DNA of 17,427 nt, taken from contig CAMNCR010000175.1 of NCBI GenBank assembly GCA_946534455.1, positions 1 through 17,427 on the forward strand, read 5' to 3'. The stretch comes from an uncultured Clostridia bacterium (GTDB taxonomy: Bacteria; Bacillota; Clostridia; Christensenellales; Aristaeellaceae). The first letter of the stretch is position 1; every line of letters starts with the position of its first letter. A program made the translations under genes and the position numbers. Of this stretch, positions 1 to 7,925 are shown in pieces. Below the pieces are notes generated by a model. The model was not told the origin of the DNA, did not search any database, and saw nothing but the letters and a program-made list of their open reading frames with translations.

Positions 1-723
1 GCTCAGAGTGACTATTATCAGTCCACCCGGGGCGGCGGCCATGGTGATTATCGCATGCTCGTTCTCGCTCCCTCCTCCGTTCAGGAGGCTGTTGAGCTGA
101 CGCAGCTGGCCTTTGACCTGGCGGACAAGTATCGCAATCCGGTGCTCCTCATGGGAGACGGCCTGATCGGTCAGATGATGGAGCCCGTTGAAATGCCGGA
201 CTGGAAGCCCAATCCCGATCTGCCGCCCAAGACCTGGGCAGCCACAGGATGGACCCCCTCCAGCGACAGAGAGCGTGCCGTCATTAACTCCCTGTATATC
301 GATCCCGCCGTGCTGGAAAAGCACGTGAATCATCTGTATGAAAAGTATGCGGTCATGGAGGCGGAGGAATGCCGCTGGCAGGAGGAGATGACGGAGGACG
401 CGGATTATGTCATCGTGGCCTACGGCACCACGGCCCGCATTGCCCGCAGCGCCATGCGGAAGCTCCGGGACGAGGGCATCCGCGCCGGTCTCATCCGGCC
501 GATCACGCTCTGGCCCTTCCCCAGCGCACCCATCGCGGCCGCTGCGAAGCATGCCCGTGCCTTCCTGACGGTGGAAATGAGCATGGGGCAGATGGTGGAC
601 GATGTTCGCCTGGCGGTTGAGGGAACTGCTCCGGTGCACTTCTTCGGCCGCACCGGCGGTATCGTGCCCACCGTCCGTGAAATCATGACCCAGGTGGAAG
701 CCCTGGCGAAGGAGGGAAAATAA
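1..723 (+). CDS. vorB: 2-oxoacid:ferredoxin oxidoreductase alpha subunit (VorB-like), 5' end cut by window
   Basis: The reading frame is open from base 1 to the TAA at 721-723, so the first Met (base 55) is internal and this is the C-terminal 240 residues of a longer protein (full family members are about 350 residues). The fragment opens with the family's STRGGGHGDYR stretch followed by LAPSSVQE. It ends with the transketolase C-terminal-like domain (VAYGTTARIARSA, IRPITLWPFP, VEMSMGQMVDDVR). Family knowledge: with the beta and gamma subunits this enzyme oxidatively decarboxylates 2-oxoacids to acyl-CoA and reduces ferredoxin in the cytoplasm. Branched-chain 2-oxoacids (3-methyl-2-oxobutanoate) are the likeliest substrate for this subfamily, but 2-oxoglutarate cannot be excluded from sequence. 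The small ferredoxin-like subunit expected in four-subunit enzymes would lie upstream, outside the window. The beta gene follows after 2 bases, so translation is probably coupled. Confidence 0.9.
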   Translation, partial: AQSDYYQSTRGGGHGDYRMLVLAPSSVQEAVELTQLAFDLADKYRNPVLLMGDGLIGQMMEPVEMPDWKPNPDLPPKTWAATGWTPSSDRERAVINSLYIDPAVLEKHVNHLYEKYAVMEAEECRWQEEMTEDADYVIVAYGTTARIARSAMRKLRDEGIRAGLIRPITLWPFPSAPIAAAAKHARAFLTVEMSMGQMVDDVRLAVEGTAPVHFFGRTGGIVPTVREIMTQVEALAKEGK

Positions 724-725
724 GC

Positions 726-1463
726 ATGGCCATCGTATATGAGAAAACGAAGCTGCTCACCGAGAAGCCGCTGCATTATTGTCCTGGCTGCACCCACGGA
801 ATCATCCACCGCCTCGTGGCGGAAGCGATTGATGAGCTTGGTATCCAGGGAAAAACCATTGGGATCGCCCCCGTCGGCTGCGCCGTCTTTGCCTATGATT
901 ATTTTAACTGTGATATGATGGAAGCTGCTCACGGCCGCGCGCCGGCTGTTGCAACCGGCTGCAAGCGGGTCAATCCGCAGAACGTTGTATTCACCTATCA
1001 GGGCGATGGTGATCTGGCATCCATCGGCGCTGCGGAAATTACGCATGCCGCAACCCGGGGAGAAAACATCACCGTTATCTTTGTCAATAACGCCATCTAT
1101 GGCATGACCGGCGGTCAGATGGCTCCTACCACCCTTCCCGGGCAGGTGACGACGACCTCCCCCTATGGCCGTGATCCCGCCCTGTGCGGTTATCCCATCC
1201 GCGTCAGTGAAATGCTCGCCACGCTGGACGGCCCCGCGTATATTGCCCGGGTCTCCGTCCACGACGTGAAGCATATCCTGGACGCAAAGAAGGCGATTCG
1301 CAAAGCCTTTGAAACGCAGATCGCGGGGAAGGGCTTCTCTCTGGTGGAGGTTCTCTCCTCCTGCCCCACCAACTGGGGCATGACGCCGCGGGAGGCGCTG
1401 AACTGGCTGGAAGCCAACATGATTCCGCAGTATCCGCTGGGAGTCAAAAAGGAGGTCGAATAA
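726..1463 (+). CDS. vorA: 2-oxoacid:ferredoxin oxidoreductase beta subunit, TPP-binding (VorA-like)
   Basis: This is a complete 245-residue protein of normal length for the family. Near the N terminus HYCPGCTHG (residues 17-25) carries the CPGC motif. The thiamine pyrophosphate/Mg motif is visible as GDGD at 93-96 followed by NN at 121-122 and IYGMTGGQ. VGCAV (50-54) and TGCKRVNP (77-84) are typical of the family. It supplies the TPP site of the 2-oxoacid:ferredoxin oxidoreductase, where the 2-oxoacid is decarboxylated before electrons pass to Fe-S centres and ferredoxin. The start ATG lies 2 bases after the alpha stop, with GGAGGG just upstream, and the gamma gene follows after 2 bases, so all three are one translationally coupled operon. 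The substrate (branched-chain 2-oxoacid versus 2-oxoglutarate) is inferred from general resemblance only. Confidence 0.93.
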   Translation: MAIVYEKTKLLTEKPLHYCPGCTHGIIHRLVAEAIDELGIQGKTIGIAPVGCAVFAYDYFNCDMMEAAHGRAPAVATGCKRVNPQNVVFTYQGDGDLASIGAAEITHAATRGENITVIFVNNAIYGMTGGQMAPTTLPGQVTTTSPYGRDPALCGYPIRVSEMLATLDGPAYIARVSVHDVKHILDAKKAIRKAFETQIAGKGFSLVEVLSSCPTNWGMTPREALNWLEANMIPQYPLGVKKEVE

Positions 1464-1465
1464 GC

Positions 1466-2002
1466 ATGGAAGCTCAATTTCTCATTGCCGGGTTTGGCGG
1501 GCAGGGCGTCCTGCTCATTGGGCAGCTGCTGGCAAAGGCCGCCATGCATGAGGGCATGAACGTGTCCTGGATGCCCTCCTACGGTCCGGAGATGCGCGGA
1601 GGCGAGGCGAACTGTGCCGTCGTCATCAGCGATGAGCCGATCGGCTCCCCGCTGGTCACGGAAATTCCCTTCGCCGTCATCATGAATAAACCCAGCATGA
1701 TTAAGTTTACCCCTGCCATGGAGCCGGGCGGCGTGATGCTCTATAATGCGTCGCTGATCGATATCACTCCGGATCGGGATGATATCACCGCCATTCCGGT
1801 TGACTGCAACGGCATCGCGGAGGAGCTGGGCAACGCCCGCACCGCGAATATGGTCATGCTGGGAGCCATTCTGAAGAAGACCGGGATTGTCTCCATTGAT
1901 TCCGCCATGGAAGCCCTGAAGGCCACCTTCGGGCCCAAAAAGGAGCATCTCCTGCCCATCAACCGGCAGGCCATGGAACGGGGCGCAGCGGCGGTTGAAT
2001 AA
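1466..2002 (+). CDS. vorC: 2-oxoacid:ferredoxin oxidoreductase gamma subunit (VorC/KorC-like)
   Basis: This 178-residue protein belongs to the pyruvate/ketoisovalerate oxidoreductase catalytic domain (POR gamma) family and has the usual length. The N-terminal glycine-rich segment AGFGGQGV (8-15) and the downstream SYGPEMRGGEANC stretch are the family hallmarks. IPVDCNGIAEELGNARTANM is the expected C-terminal region. It completes the cytoplasmic 2-oxoacid:ferredoxin oxidoreductase. The start ATG is 2 bases after the beta stop, and an AGGAGG-like site (AAGGAGGTCG) lies in the beta 3' end. It is the last gene of the operon, because an intrinsic terminator follows 21 bases after the stop. Confidence 0.92.
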   Translation: MEAQFLIAGFGGQGVLLIGQLLAKAAMHEGMNVSWMPSYGPEMRGGEANCAVVISDEPIGSPLVTEIPFAVIMNKPSMIKFTPAMEPGGVMLYNASLIDITPDRDDITAIPVDCNGIAEELGNARTANMVMLGAILKKTGIVSIDSAMEALKATFGPKKEHLLPINRQAMERGAAAVE

Positions 2003-2023
2003 AAGCACCTGCCTTCCGCTCAC

Positions 2024-2055
2024 AAAACCATCTGATGCTGTCAGATGGTTTTTTT
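2024..2055 (+). terminator. Intrinsic terminator of the vor operon
   Basis: AAAACCATCTGA (2024-2035) and TCAGATGGTTTT (2041-2052) form a perfect 12-bp stem around the 5-base loop TGCTG, and the run of T continues to 2055. It sits 21 bases after the gamma-subunit stop, the right place to end the operon. The remaining bases up to the next gene (2056-2159) hold no convincing promoter, only the AGGAGG site at 2148-2153. Confidence 0.93.
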
Positions 2056-2159
2056 GCGGGACAGCATCTGTACGGTTCGTGAAAGTTCTGTGAATCAAAG
2101 GGATTTGCCGCTCCCCTGTCGAAACGTAAGCATGTACCCAGTCGTACAGGAGGTTGATT

Positions 2160-3206
2160 ATGAGCGAGACGATAAAGAAAACTGAAAAATTTGATGTGGG
2201 TGGTCAGGCCGTCATGGAGGGCGTCATGATGCGTTCTCCCCATGCCACCGCCGTCACCGTTCGCCGGCCGGACGGCACCATGGTCACCAAGCTGACGCCC
2301 TTCGTTCCCCTGAAGGAGAAGTATCCCTGGATGGGCAAGCCCTTCCTCCGCGGGGTCATCAATATGGGCACCATGCTCTATTATGGCATGAACACGCTGG
2401 AGGATTCCACCAAAATGCTGGGCATGCTGGATGAGGAACCTACCCGCTTTGAAAAGTGGCTGGCCAAAAAGCTGGGCAAGGGGATTGATAAAATCGTCAT
2501 GGCCGTTGCCATTGTTCTCGCGGTCATTCTGTCCGTTGCGCTGTTTATTGCGCTTCCCGCCGGGGTGGAATCCCTGCTTCGCGGTGCCGGCATGTCAACC
2601 GTGGGCTATACTCTCATCGGCGGCCTGGTGAAGATTGGCATTCTCATCGGATATATGGTGGCGGTCGGTTTCATTCCGGATATTCGCCGTACCTTCCAGT
2701 ATCATGGCGCGGAGCATAAATCCGTCCATTGTCATGAATCCGATCTTCCGCTGACACCGGAAAATGCCATGACCTTTTCCCGTCTTCACCCCCGGTGCGG
2801 TACGGCATTTCTGCTGATCGTCTTTTCCGTCAGCATCCTGCTTTTCCTGGTGCTGAATGTGCTTGTTCCCATCAGCAATTTCTTTGTCCGCTTTCTCTTT
2901 CATCTTGCCATGCTGCCCATTGTGGCCGGAGTGAGCTATGAAGTCCTCATGGGGCTCGCCCATCATGAGAACAGGATCACCTGCGTCCTGCGCTGGCCCG
3001 GCATGCAGATGCAGCGCCTCACCACCCGTGAGCCCGACGCGAAGATGCTGGAATGTGCCATTGTATCCGTCAACGTTGTGCTGAACGGCTTTCCGGAGCA
3101 TTGTGAAAAAACGCCGGAGGGATGGGGCGTATTCCATGATTATCGGGAATCCGAACCGGGCTATGTTCCTGCGTCGGCCGTGGCGGATGCCGCCGTCGCA
3201 TCATGA
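2160..3206 (+). CDS. DUF1385 (YqhQ-like) integral membrane protein of unknown function
   Basis: The chosen start is the ATG at 2160, six bases after a perfect AGGAGG (2148-2153). An in-frame TTG at 2154 overlaps the end of that site and is unlikely. The product is 348 residues. Conserved DUF1385 features are visible: GGQAVMEGVMMRS (14-26) at the N terminus, YHGAEHKSVHCHE (181-193), and HPRCGTAFLL (210-219). Four hydrophobic segments at about 112-133, 148-170, 214-236 and 240-262 indicate a polytopic membrane protein with a soluble N-terminal region and a soluble C-terminal tail. The biochemical role of the family is not established. Placement directly before prmC and prfA is a recurring Clostridia arrangement, and here its stop overlaps the prmC start (ATGA), so the genes are co-expressed. 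The His/Cys/Glu-rich conserved motifs would suit a metal site, but that is only inference. Confidence 0.92.
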   Translation: MSETIKKTEKFDVGGQAVMEGVMMRSPHATAVTVRRPDGTMVTKLTPFVPLKEKYPWMGKPFLRGVINMGTMLYYGMNTLEDSTKMLGMLDEEPTRFEKWLAKKLGKGIDKIVMAVAIVLAVILSVALFIALPAGVESLLRGAGMSTVGYTLIGGLVKIGILIGYMVAVGFIPDIRRTFQYHGAEHKSVHCHESDLPLTPENAMTFSRLHPRCGTAFLLIVFSVSILLFLVLNVLVPISNFFVRFLFHLAMLPIVAGVSYEVLMGLAHHENRITCVLRWPGMQMQRLTTREPDAKMLECAIVSVNVVLNGFPEHCEKTPEGWGVFHDYRESEPGYVPASAVADAAVAS

Positions 3207-4054
3207 CGCCGCGGGTTTTGCTCCTGCAGACAGCCAGGCGCCTGCGGGAGGCAGGCATTCCGGACCCGGTGGAGGATGCTGCCCTGCTGCTTTCTCATCT
3301 GCTTGGCCGTCCCCCGCTGGCCCTTCGTGTGGATGATGAAACGCAGCTTGACGAGAGCCTGCTTTCAGCCTATCAGCATCTGGTCGGCAAGCGTCTGACC
3401 CGCGAGCCTCTGCAATACCTGCTGAAGGAATCGGTCTTCTACGGCCGATCCTTCTTTGTGGATCCACGCGTGCTCATTCCCCGTCCGGAAACCGAATGGC
3501 TCTGCGCCTGGGCGCTGGAAACGCTGGCTCCGGTAGTGCGTCCCTCCATTCTGGATCTGTGCACGGGCAGCGGCTGTATCGGCCTGACCCTTAAGGCGGA
3601 GCGGCCCGATGCCACCCTGATCCTCTCCGATCTGTCAGAGGATGCGCTCCAGGTCGCCTCTCACAACGCTGATCGTCTCGGCCTGTCTGTTACCTTCTGC
3701 CGGAGCGATCTTTTTGCTGCCGTTTCCCCTGCCCCGTATCACTGCATCATTTCCAATCCGCCCTATATTCCCTCCTCGGAATGCGGCGCCCTCCAGCCGG
3801 AGGTTCTTTTCGAGCCGCCGCTGGCGCTGGATGGTGGATCGGACGGACTGTCTCTCTATCGCAGACTGATTCTGGATGCGCCGCGTTTTCTCTGCGATGG
3901 CGGTTTCCTTTTCCTGGAGCTGGGCATGGGAGAAGCCGCTGCCGTGGCAGCGCTGCTGCGCCTCAGCGGTTTTGAGGATATTCAGATCCGGCAGGATCTG
4001 GCCGGAATCGATCGCATGATACGCGCTCAGTATGTCAGGAGGAAGCATGTTTGA
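3203..4054 (+). CDS. prmC: Release factor glutamine methyltransferase PrmC
   Basis: This is a 283-residue protein of normal family length. The N-terminal helical substrate-recognition domain (about 1-75) is followed by a class I SAM-dependent methyltransferase fold. LIPRPETE (91-98) and the SAM-binding DLCTGSGCIG (118-127) are clear, and the catalytic NPPY motif of N5-glutamine methyltransferases is at 185-188 within SNPPYIPSSE. Family role: PrmC methylates the glutamine of the GGQ motif in release factors RF1 and RF2, which raises termination efficiency. The start ATG overlaps the preceding stop as ATGA, and no strong ribosome binding site precedes it, so translation is probably coupled. The stop overlaps the start of prfA, which encodes its substrate. 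Confidence 0.95.
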   Translation: MTPRVLLLQTARRLREAGIPDPVEDAALLLSHLLGRPPLALRVDDETQLDESLLSAYQHLVGKRLTREPLQYLLKESVFYGRSFFVDPRVLIPRPETEWLCAWALETLAPVVRPSILDLCTGSGCIGLTLKAERPDATLILSDLSEDALQVASHNADRLGLSVTFCRSDLFAAVSPAPYHCIISNPPYIPSSECGALQPEVLFEPPLALDGGSDGLSLYRRLILDAPRFLCDGGFLFLELGMGEAAAVAALLRLSGFEDIQIRQDLAGIDRMIRAQYVRRKHV

Positions 4055-5117
4055 TCGTCTTGCCGCCCTGCGGGATCGGTATCTGGAGCTCTCGGAAGCC
4101 ATTGCCCAGCCCGATGTGATTCAGAATTTTCAGCTCTATCAGCAGCATCTGAAGGAACGTGCGGAGCTTGAACCGGTGGTGCACGCATTTGATGCCTATG
4201 AGCAGCTGTCTCGTCATCTGGAGGAGGCGCATGAGCTGCTCTCCGATCCCGATCTGGCTGAGGAGGCCAGAGCAGAAATCGCGGAGCTTTCAGCCCGGCA
4301 GGATCAGCTTTCGTCCGAGCTGAAGCTTCTGCTTGTTCCGCCGGATCCGTTGGATCATCGCAATGTCATTCTGGAGATTCGGGCCGGAGTCGGCGGAGAG
4401 GAAGCCGCACTCTTTGCCGGGGACCTGCTCCGCATGTATCTGAAATACGCCGATCGGAATCAGCTCCGCGCGTCCATTCTCTCCCTCAGCGATACGGATC
4501 TGGGCGGTGTCAATGAGGCTCTGGTCATGGTCACCGGTCCCGAGGCCTATGCCCGGTTTAAATTTGAAAGCGGCGTTCATTGCGTTAAACGGGTTCCCGT
4601 CACCGAAAGCGGAGGAAGAATTCATACCTCCACGGCGACGGTGGCCGTGCTTCCTGAGGCGGAGGAGGTAGAGCTGGAGATCGACCCGTCTGAAATCCGT
4701 GTGGACGTCTTCCATGCGTCCGGCCACGGCGGTCAGGGCGTCAACACCACTGACAGCGCCGTCCGCATGACGCATCTTCCAACCGGTCTCGTCGTCACCT
4801 GCCAGGATGAGCGCAGCCAGCTGGAAAACAAAGCCAAGGCGCTGAAGGTGCTTCGCTCCCGCCTCCTGGACCAGGCCAGGCAGCAGCAGGCCTCTGCCTA
4901 TGCCGCGGATCGCCGGGGACAGATTGGTTCCGGAGACCGGAGTGAGCGCGTTCGCACCTATTATTTCAATCATGATTATGTGGTCGACCACCGCCTCGGC
5001 ATGACCGTCAACCGGACAGCCAATGTGTTGAACGGGGATTTAAATCCGTTTATCGACGCGCTTCGCCTGGCGGAAAAAACGGAAAAGCTGAAAAGCCTCT
5101 CCTCCAGGCAGTCGTAA
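4047..5117 (+). CDS. prfA: Peptide chain release factor 1 (RF1)
   Basis: The ATG at 4047 is chosen because AGGAGG (4037-4042) lies just before it; an upstream in-frame ATG at 4032 would place that site inside the gene. The product is 356 residues, the usual RF1 length. The GGQ peptidyl-tRNA hydrolysis motif is at 228-230 (ASGHGGQGVN). The codon-recognition tripeptide is PVT at 184-186 (RVPVTES), which fits the RF1 pattern PxT and not the SPF of RF2, so it should read UAA and UAG. Glutamine 230 is the expected PrmC methylation site, and prmC overlaps this gene by 8 bases. Small oddity: Cys179 in GVHCVKR replaces the Arg seen in many RF1 proteins. The 81 bases between its stop and the next gene hold only short weak inverted repeats and no clear terminator. 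Confidence 0.96.
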   Translation: MFDRLAALRDRYLELSEAIAQPDVIQNFQLYQQHLKERAELEPVVHAFDAYEQLSRHLEEAHELLSDPDLAEEARAEIAELSARQDQLSSELKLLLVPPDPLDHRNVILEIRAGVGGEEAALFAGDLLRMYLKYADRNQLRASILSLSDTDLGGVNEALVMVTGPEAYARFKFESGVHCVKRVPVTESGGRIHTSTATVAVLPEAEEVELEIDPSEIRVDVFHASGHGGQGVNTTDSAVRMTHLPTGLVVTCQDERSQLENKAKALKVLRSRLLDQARQQQASAYAADRRGQIGSGDRSERVRTYYFNHDYVVDHRLGMTVNRTANVLNGDLNPFIDALRLAEKTEKLKSLSSRQS

Positions 5118-5198
5118 TGCTCATTCGGTTTTGAAACCGATGGAAAGCCAGAGAAGTGAAAAAGCTTTCCTCTGAATCTTGAAGAGGGATCTGATATT

Positions 5199-6236
5199 TT
5201 GAATACGCAAATTCTTTCACCCTCCCCGGCAGCTTATGAGCAGGCATCCCGCCTGCTGCGCGGGGGAGAGCTGGTTGCCTTCCCGACGGAAACCGTGTAT
5301 GGGCTCGGTGCCAATGCGCTGAATCCCACTGCCGTTCGTTCCATCTTCGCGGCAAAAGGGCGTCCTGCCGACAATCCGCTCATAGTGCATATCGCGGATC
5401 GCGCACAGCTGTCCGAGCTGTGTGAAATCCCGGACTCTGCCCTGCCTCTGATGGATGCCTTCTGGCCCGGACCGCTGACGCTGCTGTTTCCCCGGAAATC
5501 CACCGTCCCGGATGAGGTCACTGCCGGTCTTCCGACGGTTGCCGTACGGATGCCGTCCCACCCGGTAGCCGCTCAGCTGCTGCGGGTCAGCATGCTGCCC
5601 GTGGCGGCGCCCAGCGCCAACCGTTCCGGCCGTCCCAGTCCAACCACAGCCGCTCACGTCTATGAGGATCTGCAGGGCCAGATTCCGCTCATTCTGGATG
5701 GCGGCAGCTGCGATGTGGGCCTGGAATCCACTGTCCTGGATATCTGCCATGGACAGCCGTGCATTCTTCGTCCCGGTGGCGTGACCCAGTCCATGCTGGA
5801 GGAGGCACTCGGGTATCCTGTCGCTCTGGCAGGCAGTATATTGCGCCCACTCCGACCGGATGAAAAAGCGCTCTCGCCCGGCATGCGATACCGGCATTAT
5901 GCCCCCAGGGGAATCATTACGCTGGTGGAGGGAGCCCCCGAAGCGGTTGTTCCTGAGCTGCGCAGGCTCTATGCCACGGATCTTGGAGCAGGAAAAAAGA
6001 CCTGCGTGCTCTGTTTCACGGAGCATATGCCGGAGCTTGCAGACTGTGCTCCCCACGATCTCGGCTCCCGGCAGGATCTTTCCCAGGTGGCGCACCGGCT
6101 TTTCGATATCCTGCGGCATCTGGATGAAGAGGGCATGGAAACCATTTACAGTGAGGTCGTTCCTGCGGAAGGGCTCGGCCTGGCTGTCATGAACCGTCTG
6201 GGCCGGGCTGCCGCGTTCCGCACAATTCGAGTATAA
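5199..6236 (+). CDS. ywlC: L-threonylcarbamoyladenylate synthase (Sua5/YwlC type)
   Basis: The start is a TTG at 5199, ten bases after a GAGGG site; the protein is 345 residues, the length of two-domain Sua5 enzymes. The TsaC/YrdC catalytic domain occupies about 10-205, with PTETVYGLGANA (29-40), the KGRPADNPL nucleotide/threonine-binding motif (53-61), and PSANRSGRPSPT (138-149). SPGMRYRHYAP (226-236) is the conserved linker that covers the active site, followed by the C-terminal Sua5 domain (about 240-345). It converts threonine, bicarbonate and ATP to threonylcarbamoyl-AMP, the first step of t6A37 modification of ANN-decoding tRNAs. The location after prmC-prfA is common in Firmicutes, and its stop codon lies at the foot of a terminator stem. 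Confidence 0.95.
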   Translation: MNTQILSPSPAAYEQASRLLRGGELVAFPTETVYGLGANALNPTAVRSIFAAKGRPADNPLIVHIADRAQLSELCEIPDSALPLMDAFWPGPLTLLFPRKSTVPDEVTAGLPTVAVRMPSHPVAAQLLRVSMLPVAAPSANRSGRPSPTTAAHVYEDLQGQIPLILDGGSCDVGLESTVLDICHGQPCILRPGGVTQSMLEEALGYPVALAGSILRPLRPDEKALSPGMRYRHYAPRGIITLVEGAPEAVVPELRRLYATDLGAGKKTCVLCFTEHMPELADCAPHDLGSRQDLSQVAHRLFDILRHLDEEGMETIYSEVVPAEGLGLAVMNRLGRAAAFRTIRV

Positions 6237-6280
6237 AAAACAGGGACCGGATTCCTTTTCTGAATCCGGTCCCTGTTTTT
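6236..6280. terminator. Bidirectional intrinsic terminator between ywlC and pgi
   Basis: AAAAACAGGGACCGGATTC (6236-6254) and its exact complement (6262-6280) form a 19-bp perfect stem around a 7-base loop. The stem has an A-run on the left and a T-run on the right, so it reads as a terminator on both strands. It lies between the convergent ywlC and pgi genes; the left arm begins at the last base of the ywlC stop codon, and the right arm ends 3 bases before the pgi stop. Confidence 0.95.
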
Positions 6281-6283
6281 GTA

Positions 6284-7867
6284 TCAGATATTCAGCAGGT
6301 CGCTGTAAACCTTCAGCGCTCCATCCGTTTCGTGCGCCAGCACCTTTTTGGCCAGCACCTTCCCCAGCTGAACGCCTTCCTGGTCAAAGCTGTTCAGATT
6401 CCACAGGAAGCCCTGGAACATGACCTTGTTTTCAAAGTGAGCCAGCAGGGCGCCCAGCGCTTCCGGAGTCAGCTGATCGCCGACGATAATGCTGGACGGC
6501 CGGTTCCCGGCAAAGTGCTTATTCCGGTTTTCATCCTGCTTTCCACAGGCAAAGGCCATGATCTGCGCAGCCACGTTCGCGCACAGCTTCTGCTGGCTGG
6601 TGCTGTTCTGAATATTCACATCCATGCCTGCCTGGTTTTTCCGGAAGCCGATAAACTGCAGCGGCACGATATCGGTCCCCTGGTGCAGCAGCTGATAGAA
6701 GGAGTGCTGCCCATTGGTTCCGGGTTCACCGAAAATCACGGGACCCGTCGCATAGTCCACCGGCTCGCCAAAGCGGTTGACGCTCTTGCCGTTGGATTCC
6801 ATGTCCAGCTGCTGCAGATGCGCCGGGAAGCGGCTCAGGGCCTGCGAATACGGCAGCACAGCCGTTGACGGATAGCCCAGAATGTTTCTCTCATATACGC
6901 CGATCAGGGCATCCAGCATCGCAGCATTCTTCAGCGGATCCGCTTCCTTCGCCATCGCATCCGCGTCCGCCGCGCCCTGCAGGAAGCGGGCAAAGATTTC
7001 CGGTCCGAAAGCCAGAGAAAGCACCGCACAGCCCACGGCAGAGGTGGAGGAATAGCGACCGCCAATATAATCATCCATGAAGAACGCTGCCAGATAATCG
7101 CTGCTGCTGGCCAGCGGAGAGGTTTCGCTCGTCACGGCGATCATATGCCTTGCCGGATTCAGTCCGGCATTCTTCAGCGCATCCTTCACGAAGGCTTCGT
7201 TGGTCAGCGTCTCCAGCGTCGTCCCGGATTTGGAGACCAGGATAAACAGCGTATGCGCCAGATCTACACTCCGCAGCACTTCCGCCGCATCATCCGGATC
7301 CACATTGCTGATGAACCGGGCTTCCATCCTGAAGCTGCCCTGCGCCTTCGCGCCGTTCACCAGGGCAAGATACATCGCACGGGGACCCAGGTCGCTGCCG
7401 CCGATGCCGATCTGCGTCACGGTGGTGAATTTCTCGCCCTTCTCATTCACGATTTCACCCGCGTGCACCTTCCTGGCAAAGTCTGCGATTTTTTCCTGCT
7501 GGGCCACGTAAAAGGCACGCTTGTCCACGCCATCGGCCACCACAGCCTTGCCCAGCTGTCCGCGGGTCAGCTGATGCAGCACCAGCCGCTTTTCGCCCGT
7601 GTTAATGACGGCTCCCTCGTAGAGCTCCTGGAACTTTTCTGCCAGCTGCGCTTCCTCAGCCAGTGCGCTCAATCCGCTCAGGATCTGATCGTTCACCTGC
7701 TTGGCGGCATAGACATAGGTCAGTCCTCCGGCCATCGGTATCTGATACCGGCTGACACGGGCCGCTCCGGCCTCGCCTGCCATTTCCCGGGTCAGATCCA
7801 CCTTCTCGTTCTTCTGCTGCAGCGCCTGGAAAGCTGCAAGCTGATTCAGATTCTTCCACGCGATCAT
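6284..7867 (-). CDS. pgi: Glucose-6-phosphate isomerase
   Basis: This 527-residue protein carries two SIS domains. Motifs include IGIGGSDLG (153-161), the phosphate-binding VSKSGTTLETL (211-221), and the signature DYIGGRYSSTSAVG (266-279). Catalytic residues by family alignment are Glu357 (MESNGK), His388 (NGQHSFYQLLHQG) and Lys503 (EGVQLGK). It interconverts glucose 6-phosphate and fructose 6-phosphate in glycolysis and gluconeogenesis. The ATG start is preceded by AAAGGAGG at a 10-base distance. It follows lysS by 58 bases with no visible terminator or promoter between, so it is probably read from the greA promoter. It is longer than the roughly 450-residue isomerase of Bacillus and many Clostridia and resembles the long form in spirochaetes and other phyla; this may reflect an old transfer, but base and codon use do not stand out. 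Confidence 0.96.
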   Translation of the reverse strand: MIAWKNLNQLAAFQALQQKNEKVDLTREMAGEAGAARVSRYQIPMAGGLTYVYAAKQVNDQILSGLSALAEEAQLAEKFQELYEGAVINTGEKRLVLHQLTRGQLGKAVVADGVDKRAFYVAQQEKIADFARKVHAGEIVNEKGEKFTTVTQIGIGGSDLGPRAMYLALVNGAKAQGSFRMEARFISNVDPDDAAEVLRSVDLAHTLFILVSKSGTTLETLTNEAFVKDALKNAGLNPARHMIAVTSETSPLASSSDYLAAFFMDDYIGGRYSSTSAVGCAVLSLAFGPEIFARFLQGAADADAMAKEADPLKNAAMLDALIGVYERNILGYPSTAVLPYSQALSRFPAHLQQLDMESNGKSVNRFGEPVDYATGPVIFGEPGTNGQHSFYQLLHQGTDIVPLQFIGFRKNQAGMDVNIQNSTSQQKLCANVAAQIMAFACGKQDENRNKHFAGNRPSSIIVGDQLTPEALGALLAHFENKVMFQGFLWNLNSFDQEGVQLGKVLAKKVLAHETDGALKVYSDLLNI

Positions 7868-7925
7868 ACTTTCCCGTCCTCCTTTGTTTTCTGATTCGCT
7901 CAGATGTAGGTCGTGGCAGATGCCG

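Noticed and set aside
2105..2132. Possible promoter before the DUF1385 gene (TTGCCG with TAAGCA at 16 bases)
   Set aside because: The -10 matches only 2 of 6 positions; the signal is no better than chance in this 100-base stretch.
5118..5198. Short inverted repeats between prfA and ywlC (CGGTT/AACCG and GGAAAGC/GCTTTCC)
   Set aside because: The stems are short, the second has a 15-base loop, and neither is followed by a T-run, so they are not terminators.
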